Assembly: GCF_000013605.1 (NCBI RefSeq)
Contig: NC_007908.1
Location: forward strand, 1,612,001 to 1,676,000
Source: Rhodoferax ferrireducens T118
GTDB lineage: Bacteria; Pseudomonadota; Gammaproteobacteria; Burkholderiales; Burkholderiaceae_C
Reading direction: 5' to 3'
Length of the DNA: 64,000 nt
The notes beneath the pieces were generated by a model. It was not told where the DNA came from. It worked only from the letters and a program-made list of their open reading frames with translations, and did not search any database. The position numbers were made by a program, and so were the translations under genes. Positions 10,497 to 19,761 of the stretch are shown in pieces (within the stretch, counting starts at the first letter, position 1; the number at the start of each line of letters is the position of its first letter).

Positions 10497-13400
10497 ATGA
10501 CCCATCCCGCGCTTACCGAACTGCTGACCTATACCCAGGAGCATGCCGGGCCTGATGCCAACCGGCTTGCTGATTTTGTATTGGCCTATTTCGAGAATGC
10601 TGACCCGGATGAAATACAGGCTCGTGGTCCCGCAACTTTGTTTGCGATTGCCAATGCACACTGGCGCTTGGCTGATGGCCCGTGTGCACCGCAAAGCGCC
10701 AGGATTCGCGTGTTCAATCCGACCTTGGCGGAAGATGGTTTTGTGAGCGAGCACACCGCCATCCAGATTGTTCATGATGACATGCCATTTTTGGTGGACT
10801 CGGTCACCATGGCCGTCAACCGCAGTGGCCGAACCGCGCACTGGATTGTCCATCCATTGCTCAGTGTGCAACGCGATAAACAAGGCCACTTGGTCAAGAC
10901 CGCCAGCGCAGCGCATCTCGGCGAGCAAACCAGCCCGATGGCATCCTTCATTCTGGTGGAATGTGATCGCATTGTGAGCGAGGTTGATCGCGCTGCATTG
11001 GCCGGTGAACTGGCGCGCATCTTGGGGGATGTGCGTGCGACGGTCTACGACTGGCAACCCATGTTGAATCGGCTGCGAGCCGTGGCCGATGCATCGGCAC
11101 AGTCGTCGATCTCATCTGTCAACCAGCAAGAAGGCGTTGAATTTTTGCGCTGGCTCGAAGCGAAGCATTTCACCTTCCTGGGGGCACGTGACTACAACGT
11201 GGTGCGTGATGACGACGGCGTGAGTCTGGTCGCCATTCCCGAATCTGGCTTGGGTGTGCTGCGCGGGGTGGCTCATACACCTACAAGTCGCCTCCCTGCT
11301 GACGCCGTGGCTTTTCTTGATTCAGACCAACTGGTGCTCATTACCAAGGCCATGACGCGTTCCACCGTGCACCGACCAGCCTGGCTGGACTATATTGGTG
11401 TCAAACGCTTCGACGATGCCGGTCAGGTGGTAGGCGAAACACGGTTTCTGGGCTTGTATACCTCTACCGCCTATTCGGCGCCGGTTAGTGCCATTCCGCA
11501 AGTGCGCCTCCGCGCGGCCGAGGTGACAGCCGCTGCCGGTGTCGTGCCCGACAGCCATGCGGCCAAGTCGTTGCAGTCGATTCTGGATGCCTACCCGCGC
11601 GATGAGTTGTTTCAGATCGATACCGCCACGCTCATAGAGCATGCAATTGGCATCTTGCGCTTGCAAGAACGCCAGCGCACGCGCGTGTTCCTGCGCAGTG
11701 ATCCGTTTGGGCGCTTCACCTCGGTGCAAGTATTTGTTCCACGTGACCGCTACAACACCGAGTTGCGCATCAAGATTGGTCAGGAGCTGGCCAGTGCGCT
11801 GGACGGCCGGTCAATTGAGTTCACCCCGATGCTCACCGACAGCCCGATGGCACGCATCCACTACCTGGTGCGGGCCAAGGAGCAAGTGCCAAAAAACCTG
11901 GATCTGCGAGCCCTGGAGGCACGCATTGCCCGGCTGGCGCAGCGCTGGGAAGACGATTGCACGCAGGAACTGCTGTACACCCATGGTGAGGGTCCGGGCT
12001 TGACACTGGCGCATCGCTTTGCCAATGCCTTCCCCACCGCTTACCGCGAGGACTTCTCGGCACAGGTGGCGGCGGAGGACGCGCAGGCGCTGTCTGTCTT
12101 GACGCCCAGTTCGCCGTTGGCTGTCAAGCTGTATCGCCCGCTGGACGCTGGAGCGGGCCTGTTGCGTTTCAAAATCTACAACACCTCCAAAGTTGCCTTG
12201 TCTGATTCCCTGCCGGTGTTGGAGCGCATGGGTGCGCGCGTGCTGGACGAGCAGCCCTACCATGTCGGCAGCGGCAACGCAGACAAGGGTAAAAACGAGG
12301 CGTTCTGGATTCATGATCTGGGGCTGCAGTTGCCAGTGGGCACGGAGCTTTCCGTCATCAAGTCACGTTTTGAAGCGCTATTTGTTCAGGCCTGGAAAGG
12401 TGAGGTGGAAAGTGACGATCTGAACAAGCTCGTGCTCAACACCAGTCTGGACTCCCGAGCCATTGCTGTGCTGCGCGCTTACACGCGTTACTTCAAGCAG
12501 CTGGGCTTTGCCTTCAGCCAGAGCTACATCGAAACGACGTTGTACAAAAATGCCTTGATCGCCCAGGAAATCAGTGCATTGTTCGAGGCCCGCTTTAACC
12601 CCGCGCAGGAGGCGGATCGCAGTAGTGTGCAAGAGCAAATTGGCCAGCGCATCGAGGCGCTCCTGAGTGCCGTGGCCAGCCTGGACGAAGACCGGATATT
12701 GCGCCAGTTCTATGCCAGTGTCATGGCCACCCTGCGCACCAACGCGTGGCAAACCACGGACCTCGGTGTCGGCAAATCGTACCTGAGCTTCAAGCTGAAC
12801 CCGCGCGAAGTACCGGGTGTGCCCGAGCCCAAGCCCCTGTTCGAGATTTGGGTCTATTCGCCGCGTGTTGAGGCTCTGCACTTGCGCTTGGGAAAAGTCG
12901 CCCGAGGTGGCCTTCGCTGGTCAGATCGGCCGGAAGATTTCCGCACTGAAATACTGGGCCTGGTTAAGGCCCAGCACGTCAAAAATACAGTCATCGTGCC
13001 GGTGGGTTCCAAGGGCGGGTTTGTCCTGAAGAAGGCGCCGCCTGCCGGTGAGCGCGAGGCTTATATGGCCGAAGGCATCGCCTGCTACAAACTGTTGCTG
13101 TCGGGCATGCTGGACTTGACCGACAACCTGGTGCAAGGCCAGGTGGTGCCCCCGCCCAAGGTGGTCCGCCATGACCCTGACGATCCCTACTTGGTGGTGG
13201 CCGCTGACAAGGGCACTGCCTCTTTCTCGGACATTGCCAACAGCGTGTCGGCTCAGTATGGTTACTGGCTGGGCGATGCATTTGCCTCCGGCGGCTCGGT
13301 GGGCTATGACCACAAAAAAATGGGGATCACGGCGCGCGGCGCCTGGGAGTCGGTTAAGCGGCACTTCCGCGCGTTGTCGATCAACACGCAAACCACGCCG

Positions 13401-15269
13401 TTCACCGTGGTCGGTATCGGTGATATGTCGGGCGACGTTTTTGGCAACGGCATGCTGCTGTCCGAACACATCCAGTTGGTGGTTGCGTTTGACCACCGCC
13501 ACATCTTCATCGACCCCACGCCCGATGTTGCGCTCACCTTCGCTGAGCGCCAGCGTTTGTTTGCGCTGCCACGTTCGAGCTGGGACGATTTCGACAAGAC
13601 CCTGATTTCTGAAGGAGGTGGCGTTTATTCACGTGCCGCCAAGTCGATCAAACTCTCGGCCCAGGCGCGCGCCGTTATCGGTATTGAGGCTCAGGAGCTC
13701 ACGCCGGCGGCACTGCTGCATGCCGTTTTGCAGGCACCGGTAGACCTCATCTACAACGGCGGCATTGGCACCTATGTCAAGGCCGCTTATGAGTCTCATG
13801 CCCAGGTGGGTGACAAGGCGGGCGACGCATTCCGCGTGAATGGCAGCGAACTGCGCTGCAAGGTGCTGGTCGAAGGCGGTAACCTGGGTTGCACCCAACA
13901 CGGCCGGGTCGAGTTCGCGCAAAGAGGCGGTTTGATCTACACCGACGCCATAGACAACTCGGCCGGTGTCGATTGTTCCGACCACGAGGTCAACATCAAG
14001 ATATTGCTGGACCGGGTGGTGGAGGCGGGTGACTTGACGCTCAAGCAGCGCAACGACCTGCTGGCCTCCATGACCGACGAAGTGGGTCATCTGGTGCTGG
14101 CGGACAACTACTATCAGACCCAGGCGCTTGACATCGCCTGCCATCGTCCGCTGTATGTGCTGGACGGCCAGCAGCGCTTGATGCAATGGCTTGAAGGGGC
14201 CGGGCGCCTGAACCGGGCGATTGAATTCCTGCCCAGTGAGGAGGAGATCGCCTTGCGGCGGTCCCGCAAGCAGGGTTTGACTGCGCCAGAAGGTGCCGTG
14301 CTGTTGGCCTATGCCAAGATGTCGGTGTTTGACGACCTGGTGGCCAGCAACCTGCCCGATGACCCCTATTTCAGTGGTGCCCTGCGCGCCTACTTCCCCA
14401 AAGTCCTGAGTGAAAAATTTGCCGAGGCGATTGCGCGGCATCCACTCAAGCGCGAAATCATCTCGACTTTCATTGCCAACACGGTGGTCAACCGCACGGG
14501 TGCGACGTTCGTCAACTTTTTGGCGGCAGAAGCCGCCGCAACCGCCGCCGATGTGGTGCGCGCCTACACCTTGGCGCGGGAAATATTTGATCTGGAAACG
14601 CTGTGGGACCAGATTGACGCGCTCGACTACCAGGTCTCGACCTCTTTGCAGCTGGACCTGTTGAGCAAATTGACCGCCATTGCGCAACGCGCTTCGCGCT
14701 GGATGCTGCGGCTGCGCGCCAAAGACACCGATCTGCCGACCCTGATCCAGCGTTACCAACCCGGTGCGCGTGAGTTGCGCGGCAATTTGGAGCATTGGTT
14801 GCCAGCCCAGGCCATTGCGAACTGGCAGCAGGCGACCCAAACCCTGGTGCAGGCCGGTGTGGCGCAGGCGCTGGCGCAAAATCTGACGGCGCTGGAGTTC
14901 ATATTCCCGGCGCTCGATCTGGTGGACTTGGCGCAAGGCACTAACGCCGACCTGGAGCAGGCAGCGCGCGCCTATTTCGGTGTCGAGCGTGCTCTTGGCC
15001 TGAGTGCCTGGCGGGCCCAAATCAACCGCTTGCCGACCGACAGCTTGTGGCAGACCCAAGCCAGGGGCAGTGCGCGTGACGACGTCTACTCGATTGCCAG
15101 CCAGGTCACACGCAGCTTGCTGTCAGGCACGCAAAGCCTGTCGGATTGGGAGGCGCAGCATCAAATCGCCATTGATCGTTTGTGCAAACTGTTGCAGAAC
15201 ATCGGCACGCAGGGTCCGGACCTGGCGCCGATCTCGGTGGCCCTGCGTGAACTGCGGCATCTGGCGTAA
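10497..15269 (+). CDS. gdhB: NAD-specific glutamate dehydrogenase, large form
   Basis: A 1590-residue NAD-dependent glutamate dehydrogenase of the 180-kDa class, which oxidises glutamate to 2-oxoglutarate and ammonia. The long N-terminal region contains ACT-like regulatory domains; the catalytic part follows around residues 790-1240, including RGGLRWSDRPEDFRTEILGL and KNTVIVPVGSKGGFVLK, then GIGDMSGDVFGNGML for the dinucleotide-binding part. I use the ATG at 10497 because GGAG sits about 7 bp upstream; an earlier in-frame codon at 10425 lacks this. The gene stands alone, convergent with two small genes. The frame is intact over its whole length. Confidence 0.93.
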   Translation: MTHPALTELLTYTQEHAGPDANRLADFVLAYFENADPDEIQARGPATLFAIANAHWRLADGPCAPQSARIRVFNPTLAEDGFVSEHTAIQIVHDDMPFLVDSVTMAVNRSGRTAHWIVHPLLSVQRDKQGHLVKTASAAHLGEQTSPMASFILVECDRIVSEVDRAALAGELARILGDVRATVYDWQPMLNRLRAVADASAQSSISSVNQQEGVEFLRWLEAKHFTFLGARDYNVVRDDDGVSLVAIPESGLGVLRGVAHTPTSRLPADAVAFLDSDQLVLITKAMTRSTVHRPAWLDYIGVKRFDDAGQVVGETRFLGLYTSTAYSAPVSAIPQVRLRAAEVTAAAGVVPDSHAAKSLQSILDAYPRDELFQIDTATLIEHAIGILRLQERQRTRVFLRSDPFGRFTSVQVFVPRDRYNTELRIKIGQELASALDGRSIEFTPMLTDSPMARIHYLVRAKEQVPKNLDLRALEARIARLAQRWEDDCTQELLYTHGEGPGLTLAHRFANAFPTAYREDFSAQVAAEDAQALSVLTPSSPLAVKLYRPLDAGAGLLRFKIYNTSKVALSDSLPVLERMGARVLDEQPYHVGSGNADKGKNEAFWIHDLGLQLPVGTELSVIKSRFEALFVQAWKGEVESDDLNKLVLNTSLDSRAIAVLRAYTRYFKQLGFAFSQSYIETTLYKNALIAQEISALFEARFNPAQEADRSSVQEQIGQRIEALLSAVASLDEDRILRQFYASVMATLRTNAWQTTDLGVGKSYLSFKLNPREVPGVPEPKPLFEIWVYSPRVEALHLRLGKVARGGLRWSDRPEDFRTEILGLVKAQHVKNTVIVPVGSKGGFVLKKAPPAGEREAYMAEGIACYKLLLSGMLDLTDNLVQGQVVPPPKVVRHDPDDPYLVVAADKGTASFSDIANSVSAQYGYWLGDAFASGGSVGYDHKKMGITARGAWESVKRHFRALSINTQTTPFTVVGIGDMSGDVFGNGMLLSEHIQLVVAFDHRHIFIDPTPDVALTFAERQRLFALPRSSWDDFDKTLISEGGGVYSRAAKSIKLSAQARAVIGIEAQELTPAALLHAVLQAPVDLIYNGGIGTYVKAAYESHAQVGDKAGDAFRVNGSELRCKVLVEGGNLGCTQHGRVEFAQRGGLIYTDAIDNSAGVDCSDHEVNIKILLDRVVEAGDLTLKQRNDLLASMTDEVGHLVLADNYYQTQALDIACHRPLYVLDGQQRLMQWLEGAGRLNRAIEFLPSEEEIALRRSRKQGLTAPEGAVLLAYAKMSVFDDLVASNLPDDPYFSGALRAYFPKVLSEKFAEAIARHPLKREIISTFIANTVVNRTGATFVNFLAAEAAATAADVVRAYTLAREIFDLETLWDQIDALDYQVSTSLQLDLLSKLTAIAQRASRWMLRLRAKDTDLPTLIQRYQPGARELRGNLEHWLPAQAIANWQQATQTLVQAGVAQALAQNLTALEFIFPALDLVDLAQGTNADLEQAARAYFGVERALGLSAWRAQINRLPTDSLWQTQARGSARDDVYSIASQVTRSLLSGTQSLSDWEAQHQIAIDRLCKLLQNIGTQGPDLAPISVALRELRHLA

Positions 15270-15287
15270 GTTGAGAACGGGCCAGGA

Positions 15288-15557
15288 TCAGACGCTCAGG
15301 TCGAGAATTCGGCCGGCGTTCTGGCCTTGCTGGCGTGGCAGGTAAGTGGGATCAACTTGCTGGTTGCGCTGGCTCAAGTCGCGCCACCGGCCCTGGCTTT
15401 GCTGGGCTTCACTTTCCGCCTGATCCGCCTGCTGCCGCAGGGTTTGGGCCCTGGCCTCAGCCTGATCCGCTTCGCGCCGGGCTTGTTCTACGCGGGCTCT
15501 TCCCAGCACCGACTGCAGCGACGGTGTGGCACTGTTGGTGGCGCTGATGGCAGCCAT
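15288..15557 (-). CDS. Small coiled-coil hypothetical protein A
   Basis: An 89-residue protein that I do not recognise. Its centre (residues 20-60) is rich in Ala, Gln, Glu and Arg with heptad-like spacing, which suggests a coiled coil. It has no signal peptide or membrane segment. Its C-terminus QGQNAGRILDLSV resembles the C-terminus of the small protein encoded just upstream (QGQTTGRILNTTA). The two genes are in tandem on the minus strand, 28 bp apart, and convergent with gdhB. The shared tail argues that both are real genes. Confidence 0.6.
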   Translation of the reverse strand: MAAISATNSATPSLQSVLGRARVEQARREADQAEARAQTLRQQADQAESEAQQSQGRWRDLSQRNQQVDPTYLPRQQGQNAGRILDLSV

Positions 15558-15585
15558 GGCTCGGGGTTTTGAAGGTCGCCAGCGC

Positions 15586-15783
15586 TCAAGCGGTGGTGTT
15601 GAGGATGCGGCCCGTGGTTTGTCCCTGCGTGTTCACCACCGGCTTGGCTTGAGCCTGTTGCGCAATTTTGGCATTGTTGTCTTTTTCCTGAGCCTCGCGC
15701 TTTTGCACCTGATGCACCTCGTCGGCACGCTTGGCTTGCTGGCTTGGCTGCGCGGGCTGGGTTCTAACAGTTGAGACGTCCAT
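15586..15783 (-). CDS. Small hypothetical protein B, related tail to protein A
   Basis: A 65-residue polar protein (starts MDVSTV) rich in Gln, Ala and Lys, probably helical, with no cysteine, signal peptide or membrane segment. The ATG at 15783 is preceded by GGAG about 8 bp upstream. It ends in a GRIL-containing tail like that of the gene downstream of it. The function is unknown; the pair may be a duplicated gene or two subunits that share a binding tail. Confidence 0.6.
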   Translation of the reverse strand: MDVSTVRTQPAQPSQQAKRADEVHQVQKREAQEKDNNAKIAQQAQAKPVVNTQGQTTGRILNTTA

Positions 15784-15835
15784 CAAAGGCTCCAAACGGT
15801 AAAAAATGGCAGTTTACTAGCGAAGTCGACCCCGC

Positions 15836-17611
15836 TCAAGCGTTGAATTGCAGGGCCGCCAGGCCCGCGTACACGCCACCGTACGCCACCAGTTCGGCGT
15901 GCGTACCTTGCTCGACCAACCGGCCGTGGTCGAGCACCACAATGTGGTCAGCCTTGATGACCGTGGCCAGGCGGTGCGCAATGACCAGGGTGGTGCGGCC
16001 CCGCATGGCGCTCTCCAGGGCTGCTTGCACCATGCGTTCGCTTTCGGCGTCGAGCGCGCTGGTGGCTTCGTCCAGCAGCAGCAGCGGCGGGTTCTTCAGC
16101 ATGGCGCGGGCAATCGCAATGCGCTGGCGCTGGCCACCCGAAATGCGCACACCGCGCTCGCCCAGAAATGTGTCATAACCTTGCGGCAGGGCATTGATGA
16201 ATTCGTCGGCAAAGGCTGCTTGCGCCGCCGCTTTGACCTCGGCGTCGCTGGCTTCAGGCCTGCCATAGCGAATGTTCTCCAGTGCGCTGCTGGAAAAGAT
16301 CACCGCGTCCTGCGGCACGATGCCGATGCGCTGGCGAAGGTCGTGCAAGGACAGGTCGCGTGTTGCCACGCCGTCCAGCACGATCTGTCCTGCGCCCGGG
16401 TCGTAAAAGCGCAGCAGCAATTGAAACACGGTGCTCTTGCCCGCGCCACTGGGTCCGACCAGGGCCACCGTCTGGCCCGGTTTCACTTCCAGCGAGAAAT
16501 CTGTCAGCGCAGCCTGCGTCGGGCGGGATGGATAGTTGAACCGGATATCTTCAAATTTAATAGCGCTTCCATCAAGCTGAACAGGGGCTAGGGCCGGGTT
16601 TGATGGTGAAGTGATGGGCGACTGGCTTTTCAGCAACTCCATCAGCCGTTCGGTCGCGCCGGCGGCGCGCAGCAAGTCGCCATAAACCTCGCCCAGAATC
16701 GCAAATGCACTGGCCAAAATGATGACGTACAACACCGTCTGGCCCAAATCGCCGGCGCTGATGCGTCCGGCTATCACCGCTTGCGTGCCCTGGTACAAGC
16801 CCCACAGCAGGGCCGCCGAAGTGGCAATGATGATGAACGCCACCAGTACCGAGCGCGCCCGGGTGCGTTTGACCGCAGTCTCAAAAGCGCTGTCGGTCGA
16901 GGCGTTGAAGCGCGCCGATTCGCGCTCCTCGGCGGTGTAGCTTTGCACCACGGGAATGGCGTTCAGCACCTCAGCGGCAATGGCGCTGGAGTCCGCCACC
17001 CGGTCCTGACTGGCGCGCGAGAGCTTGCGAACGCGCCGGCCAAACCACAGCGACGGCACAATCACCAGCACCAGCAGGGTCAGCACCTGCAGCATGACAT
17101 ACGGATTGGTCCAGATCAACATGCCCAGGGCACCGATGCCCATCACCGTGTTGCGCAAGCCCATGCTCAGCGACGAGCCCACCACCGTCTGCACCAGCGT
17201 GGTGTCGGCCGATAGGCGCGACAAGACCTCGCCGGTTTGCGTGGTCTCAAAGAATTCGGGGCTTTGCTGCAGCACGTGGGTGTAGACCGCATTGCGCAGA
17301 TCGGCCGTGACACGCTCCCCGAGCCAGCTCACCATGTAAAAGCGCGCCGCCGAAAAAAGGCCCAGCGCCACCGCTACCGCAAACAGGGCGACAAAGTGCT
17401 GGCGCAGGGCCATCATCTGCGCGCCTTTGTCCGATTGCACCAGGCCCGCGTCGATCAGGCTGCGCAAAGCCAACGGAAAAGCCAGCGTGGCCGTCGCTGC
17501 CAGCACCAAGAATGCCAGCGCCAGCCCAATGCGGCCACGGTAGGGCATCAGAAAAGGCAGCAGACCGGACAAGGAACGCGGCGAGGCTTTGAGGGGCGTG
17601 GGCTTGGGCAT
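15836..17611 (-). CDS. ABC exporter, fused membrane and ATPase domains (MsbA/LmrA-like)
   Basis: A half-size ABC exporter of about 591 residues: an N-terminal six-helix ABC transmembrane domain (about residues 15-310) and a C-terminal ATPase with Walker A GPSGAGKST, Q-loop PQDAVIF, signature ISGGQRQR and Walker B LLLLDEATSALD. It would work as a dimer at the inner membrane; the substrate (lipid, drug or peptide) is not evident. I set the start at the ATG at 17611 by family alignment, but in-frame codons up to 17686 are possible. Between the two domains it carries one of the short translated repeats (16551-16595, ALAPV module). It is divergent from marR. Confidence 0.85.
   Translation of the reverse strand: MPKPTPLKASPRSLSGLLPFLMPYRGRIGLALAFLVLAATATLAFPLALRSLIDAGLVQSDKGAQMMALRQHFVALFAVAVALGLFSAARFYMVSWLGERVTADLRNAVYTHVLQQSPEFFETTQTGEVLSRLSADTTLVQTVVGSSLSMGLRNTVMGIGALGMLIWTNPYVMLQVLTLLVLVIVPSLWFGRRVRKLSRASQDRVADSSAIAAEVLNAIPVVQSYTAEERESARFNASTDSAFETAVKRTRARSVLVAFIIIATSAALLWGLYQGTQAVIAGRISAGDLGQTVLYVIILASAFAILGEVYGDLLRAAGATERLMELLKSQSPITSPSNPALAPVQLDGSAIKFEDIRFNYPSRPTQAALTDFSLEVKPGQTVALVGPSGAGKSTVFQLLLRFYDPGAGQIVLDGVATRDLSLHDLRQRIGIVPQDAVIFSSSALENIRYGRPEASDAEVKAAAQAAFADEFINALPQGYDTFLGERGVRISGGQRQRIAIARAMLKNPPLLLLDEATSALDAESERMVQAALESAMRGRTTLVIAHRLATVIKADHIVVLDHGRLVEQGTHAELVAYGGVYAGLAALQFNA
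16551..16595 (-). repeat. Short CTAG repeat, copy 1, inside the ABC exporter gene
   Basis: Read on the minus strand this shows the CTAGCCCCTGTT half and then GCTATTAAATTT. It is in sense orientation relative to the gene and encodes ALAPVQLDGSAIKFED, between the membrane and ATPase domains. It lines up without gaps with the other sense copies. Confidence 0.75.
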
Positions 17612-17664
17612 GAGCCGCAGTTTAGCCAAAAAGCGCATAAACCATTGCTGCGCCAAACAACGCC

Positions 17665-17693
17665 TTGACATTGATTGCCTAAGCAAATAGTAT
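17665..17693 (+). promoter_or_regulatory. Candidate promoter and MarR operator for marR-nodT-emrAB
   Basis: A perfect -35 TTGACA (17665-17670), a 17-bp spacer and a -10 TAGTAT (17688-17693) lie directly before marR. The spacer holds the short palindrome TTGC-N4-GCAA (17675-17686), of the kind bound by MarR-family repressors, so autorepression is plausible. The predicted transcript start falls within a few bases of the marR ATG at 17704, which would leave almost no 5' untranslated region. Confidence 0.55.
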
Positions 17694-17703
17694 CCACGCC
17701 CTT

Positions 17704-18291
17704 ATGAAGCCCTCGCGAACACCCCTCAAGTCCGACCCGCCGCGCTCTGCGGCGGCTGGCGTCGAGCCGATCCAAGAGTCTTGTGCCGCCATTGCGTTTT
17801 ATTGCGCCGATGGTTACAAGCCCGAGGAGAGCGTGGGTTATTTGATGCGACGCGTGCTGGCCCTGGTGGCGCAAGAAGTCGAGCGTCAACTCGAAACCAG
17901 TGACCTGACCAATGCGCAATGGGTACCGCTGTTCAAGCTCTCCATGGGCAAGGTGTCCACTGTCGCCGAGCTGGCGCGCGAATGCCATCTGGACCCTGGT
18001 GCCATGACCCGGCTGCTGGATCGGCTGGAGGCCAAGGGCCTGTGTCGCCGTGTGCGTTCGGTGGCGGACCGGCGTGTTGTCCATATCGAGCTGACGCCAG
18101 TCGGCCTTGATGCAGCGGCCGCCCTGCCTGCGGTGCTCAGCCGTGTACAAAATGCCCATCTGGCCGGTTTCTCGGTCGAAGAGTTTGAAGCCTTGAAGGG
18201 CTTTTTGCGGCGCATCCTGGACAACGCGCAGACTCAAGCACAGACCTTGGCCCCGAGCCAGACCATTTCAGGAGACCCAGATGCACCGTGA
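17704..18291 (+). CDS. MarR-family transcriptional regulator
   Basis: A 195-residue MarR-type winged-helix repressor. The DNA-binding part is clear: VAELARECHLDPGAMTRLLDRLEAKGLCRRV (helix-turn-helix, about residues 87-117 in the text of the protein) and the wing SVADRRVVHIELTPVG. The first 45 residues are a non-conserved extension. It overlaps the downstream nodT-type gene by 11 bp and heads an efflux operon, so it most likely controls that operon in response to an exported compound, as EmrR (MprA) does in enterobacteria. The inducing ligand cannot be inferred. Confidence 0.88.
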   Translation: MKPSRTPLKSDPPRSAAAGVEPIQESCAAIAFYCADGYKPEESVGYLMRRVLALVAQEVERQLETSDLTNAQWVPLFKLSMGKVSTVAELARECHLDPGAMTRLLDRLEAKGLCRRVRSVADRRVVHIELTPVGLDAAAALPAVLSRVQNAHLAGFSVEEFEALKGFLRRILDNAQTQAQTLAPSQTISGDPDAP

Positions 18292-19732
18292 TTTTGAAAT
18301 CGCGCGCAGACGCTTCAGCCGATCCGCACTGGCGGCCTTCGTGGTTCTGGGCCTGTCGGCTTGTGCCAATATGCAAGAGATCGGGCCGCAAGCTGCGCTG
18401 CGCGATGCCGCATCGCTGGGTCTGCCCATTCAATCCAGCGCCAGTGTCGCGCCCAACGCGCAATGGTGGCGCGAGTTGGGTGACGAACAACTGAACGGCT
18501 TGATTGACCAGGCCTTGGCAGCCAACCCCAGCCTCAAAATTGCGCAGGCCCGGCTCGCCCGCGCTCAAGCCGGTGCCGCTGCAACAGAGGCCGCTAGTGG
18601 ACCGCAGCTCAGCGCAGGCGTTGACGCCATGCGTCAAAAATTCACCGCCAACGGCATGATTCCGCCGCCTTTGGCCGGTTCAATGGCTGAAACCGGCACG
18701 GCGCAACTCAGTGGCAACTGGGAGCTCGATTTTTTTGGCAAGAACCGCGCTGCACTCGCAGCTGCCCTGGGCAGCGCGCGCGCCGCGCAGGCGGATGCCG
18801 ATGCGGCCCGCACACTGCTGGCCAGCACGGTGGCGCGCAACTACTTTCAATTGACACGGCTGCACGCTCAATTGGCGCTGGCGCAGCGCCTGCTGGCGCA
18901 ACGCACACAGGTGCTGCGGCTGGTGCAGCACCGTCTGGACGCCGGGCTCGACACGCAGCTTGAATTGCGCCTGAGCGAAGGCAATTTGCCCGATGCCCGA
19001 CTGCAGATCGAAGGCCTGCATGAGCAGATTACGTTGACCACGCACGCCTTGGCCGCGCTGATTGGACAGCCAAATAGGGCTCTAGCCATCGTCCCGCCTT
19101 TGCATGATGCTATAGAAATAGCAGCACCTACGACCGTGTCCGCCGACCTGTTGGGTCGCCGCGCTGACATTGCTGCGGCCCGCTGGCGCGTCGAGGCCGC
19201 CAGTCAGGACGTCGCCGGTGCCAAGAGCCAGTTTTATCCCAATGTCAATCTGGTCGCTTTTGCCGGTTTCTCCAGCATTGGGCTGGATCGCTTGCTCGGC
19301 GCGGGCAGCGAGCAATGGGGCGTGGGCCCGGCACTGCGTTTGCCGCTCTTTGACGGGGGTCGCTTGCGTGCCAATTTGCGCGGCAAAACGGCTGATCTGG
19401 ACGCCGCCATCGAGAGCTACAACGCCGCCGTGATTGATGCCGTGCGCGATGTGGCCGATCAACTCGCCGCCACGCAAGCCATCACACGTCAGCAGGCCGA
19501 GCAGCGCGCGGCGCAAGACTCAGCCGAACACGCTTATGCCATCGCCACGCGGCGCTATGAGGCCGGACTGGGTAACTTGCTCAGTGTGCTGGCCGCCGAG
19601 ACTGCCGTGTTGAGTCAAAGCCGCCAAGGCATTGACTTGAGCGCTCGTGCACGCGATACCCAGGTTTCGCTGATGCGTGCGTTGGGCGGCGGTTATCGCG
19701 CCGAGCTGCCTGCCGCTACCGCACAGAAATAA
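18281..19732 (+). CDS. Outer-membrane efflux lipoprotein, NodT/TolC family
   Basis: A 483-residue outer-membrane channel protein of the NodT branch of the TolC family. The N-terminus is a lipoprotein signal with lipobox LSAC (Cys about residue 27). Two OEP repeats follow, with the typical ELDFFGKNRAAL and LPLFDGGRLRANL segments. A strong ribosome-binding site AGGAG is about 6 bp before the ATG. It should form the tripartite drug pump with the EmrA- and EmrB-like proteins encoded next. It contains a translated short repeat at 19076-19128 (ALAIV module) between the two halves. Confidence 0.92.
   Translation: MHRDFEIARRRFSRSALAAFVVLGLSACANMQEIGPQAALRDAASLGLPIQSSASVAPNAQWWRELGDEQLNGLIDQALAANPSLKIAQARLARAQAGAAATEAASGPQLSAGVDAMRQKFTANGMIPPPLAGSMAETGTAQLSGNWELDFFGKNRAALAAALGSARAAQADADAARTLLASTVARNYFQLTRLHAQLALAQRLLAQRTQVLRLVQHRLDAGLDTQLELRLSEGNLPDARLQIEGLHEQITLTTHALAALIGQPNRALAIVPPLHDAIEIAAPTTVSADLLGRRADIAAARWRVEAASQDVAGAKSQFYPNVNLVAFAGFSSIGLDRLLGAGSEQWGVGPALRLPLFDGGRLRANLRGKTADLDAAIESYNAAVIDAVRDVADQLAATQAITRQQAEQRAAQDSAEHAYAIATRRYEAGLGNLLSVLAAETAVLSQSRQGIDLSARARDTQVSLMRALGGGYRAELPAATAQK
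19076..19128 (+). repeat. Short CTAG repeat, copy 2, inside the nodT-type gene
   Basis: It contains CTCTAGCCATCGTC and, after a spacer, the palindrome GCTAT-AGAA-ATAGC. It is in sense orientation with the gene and encodes ALAIVPPLHDAIEIAA, which aligns gap-free with the other sense copies. Confidence 0.75.
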
Positions 19733-19761
19733 ATCACACCCATCTTTGACTCTTTCACACC

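Noticed and set aside
13629..15059. A 476-codon open frame on the minus strand inside gdhB
   Set aside because: It lies fully opposite a conserved enzyme, has no recognisable domain and a composition typical of an antisense frame in high-GC DNA.
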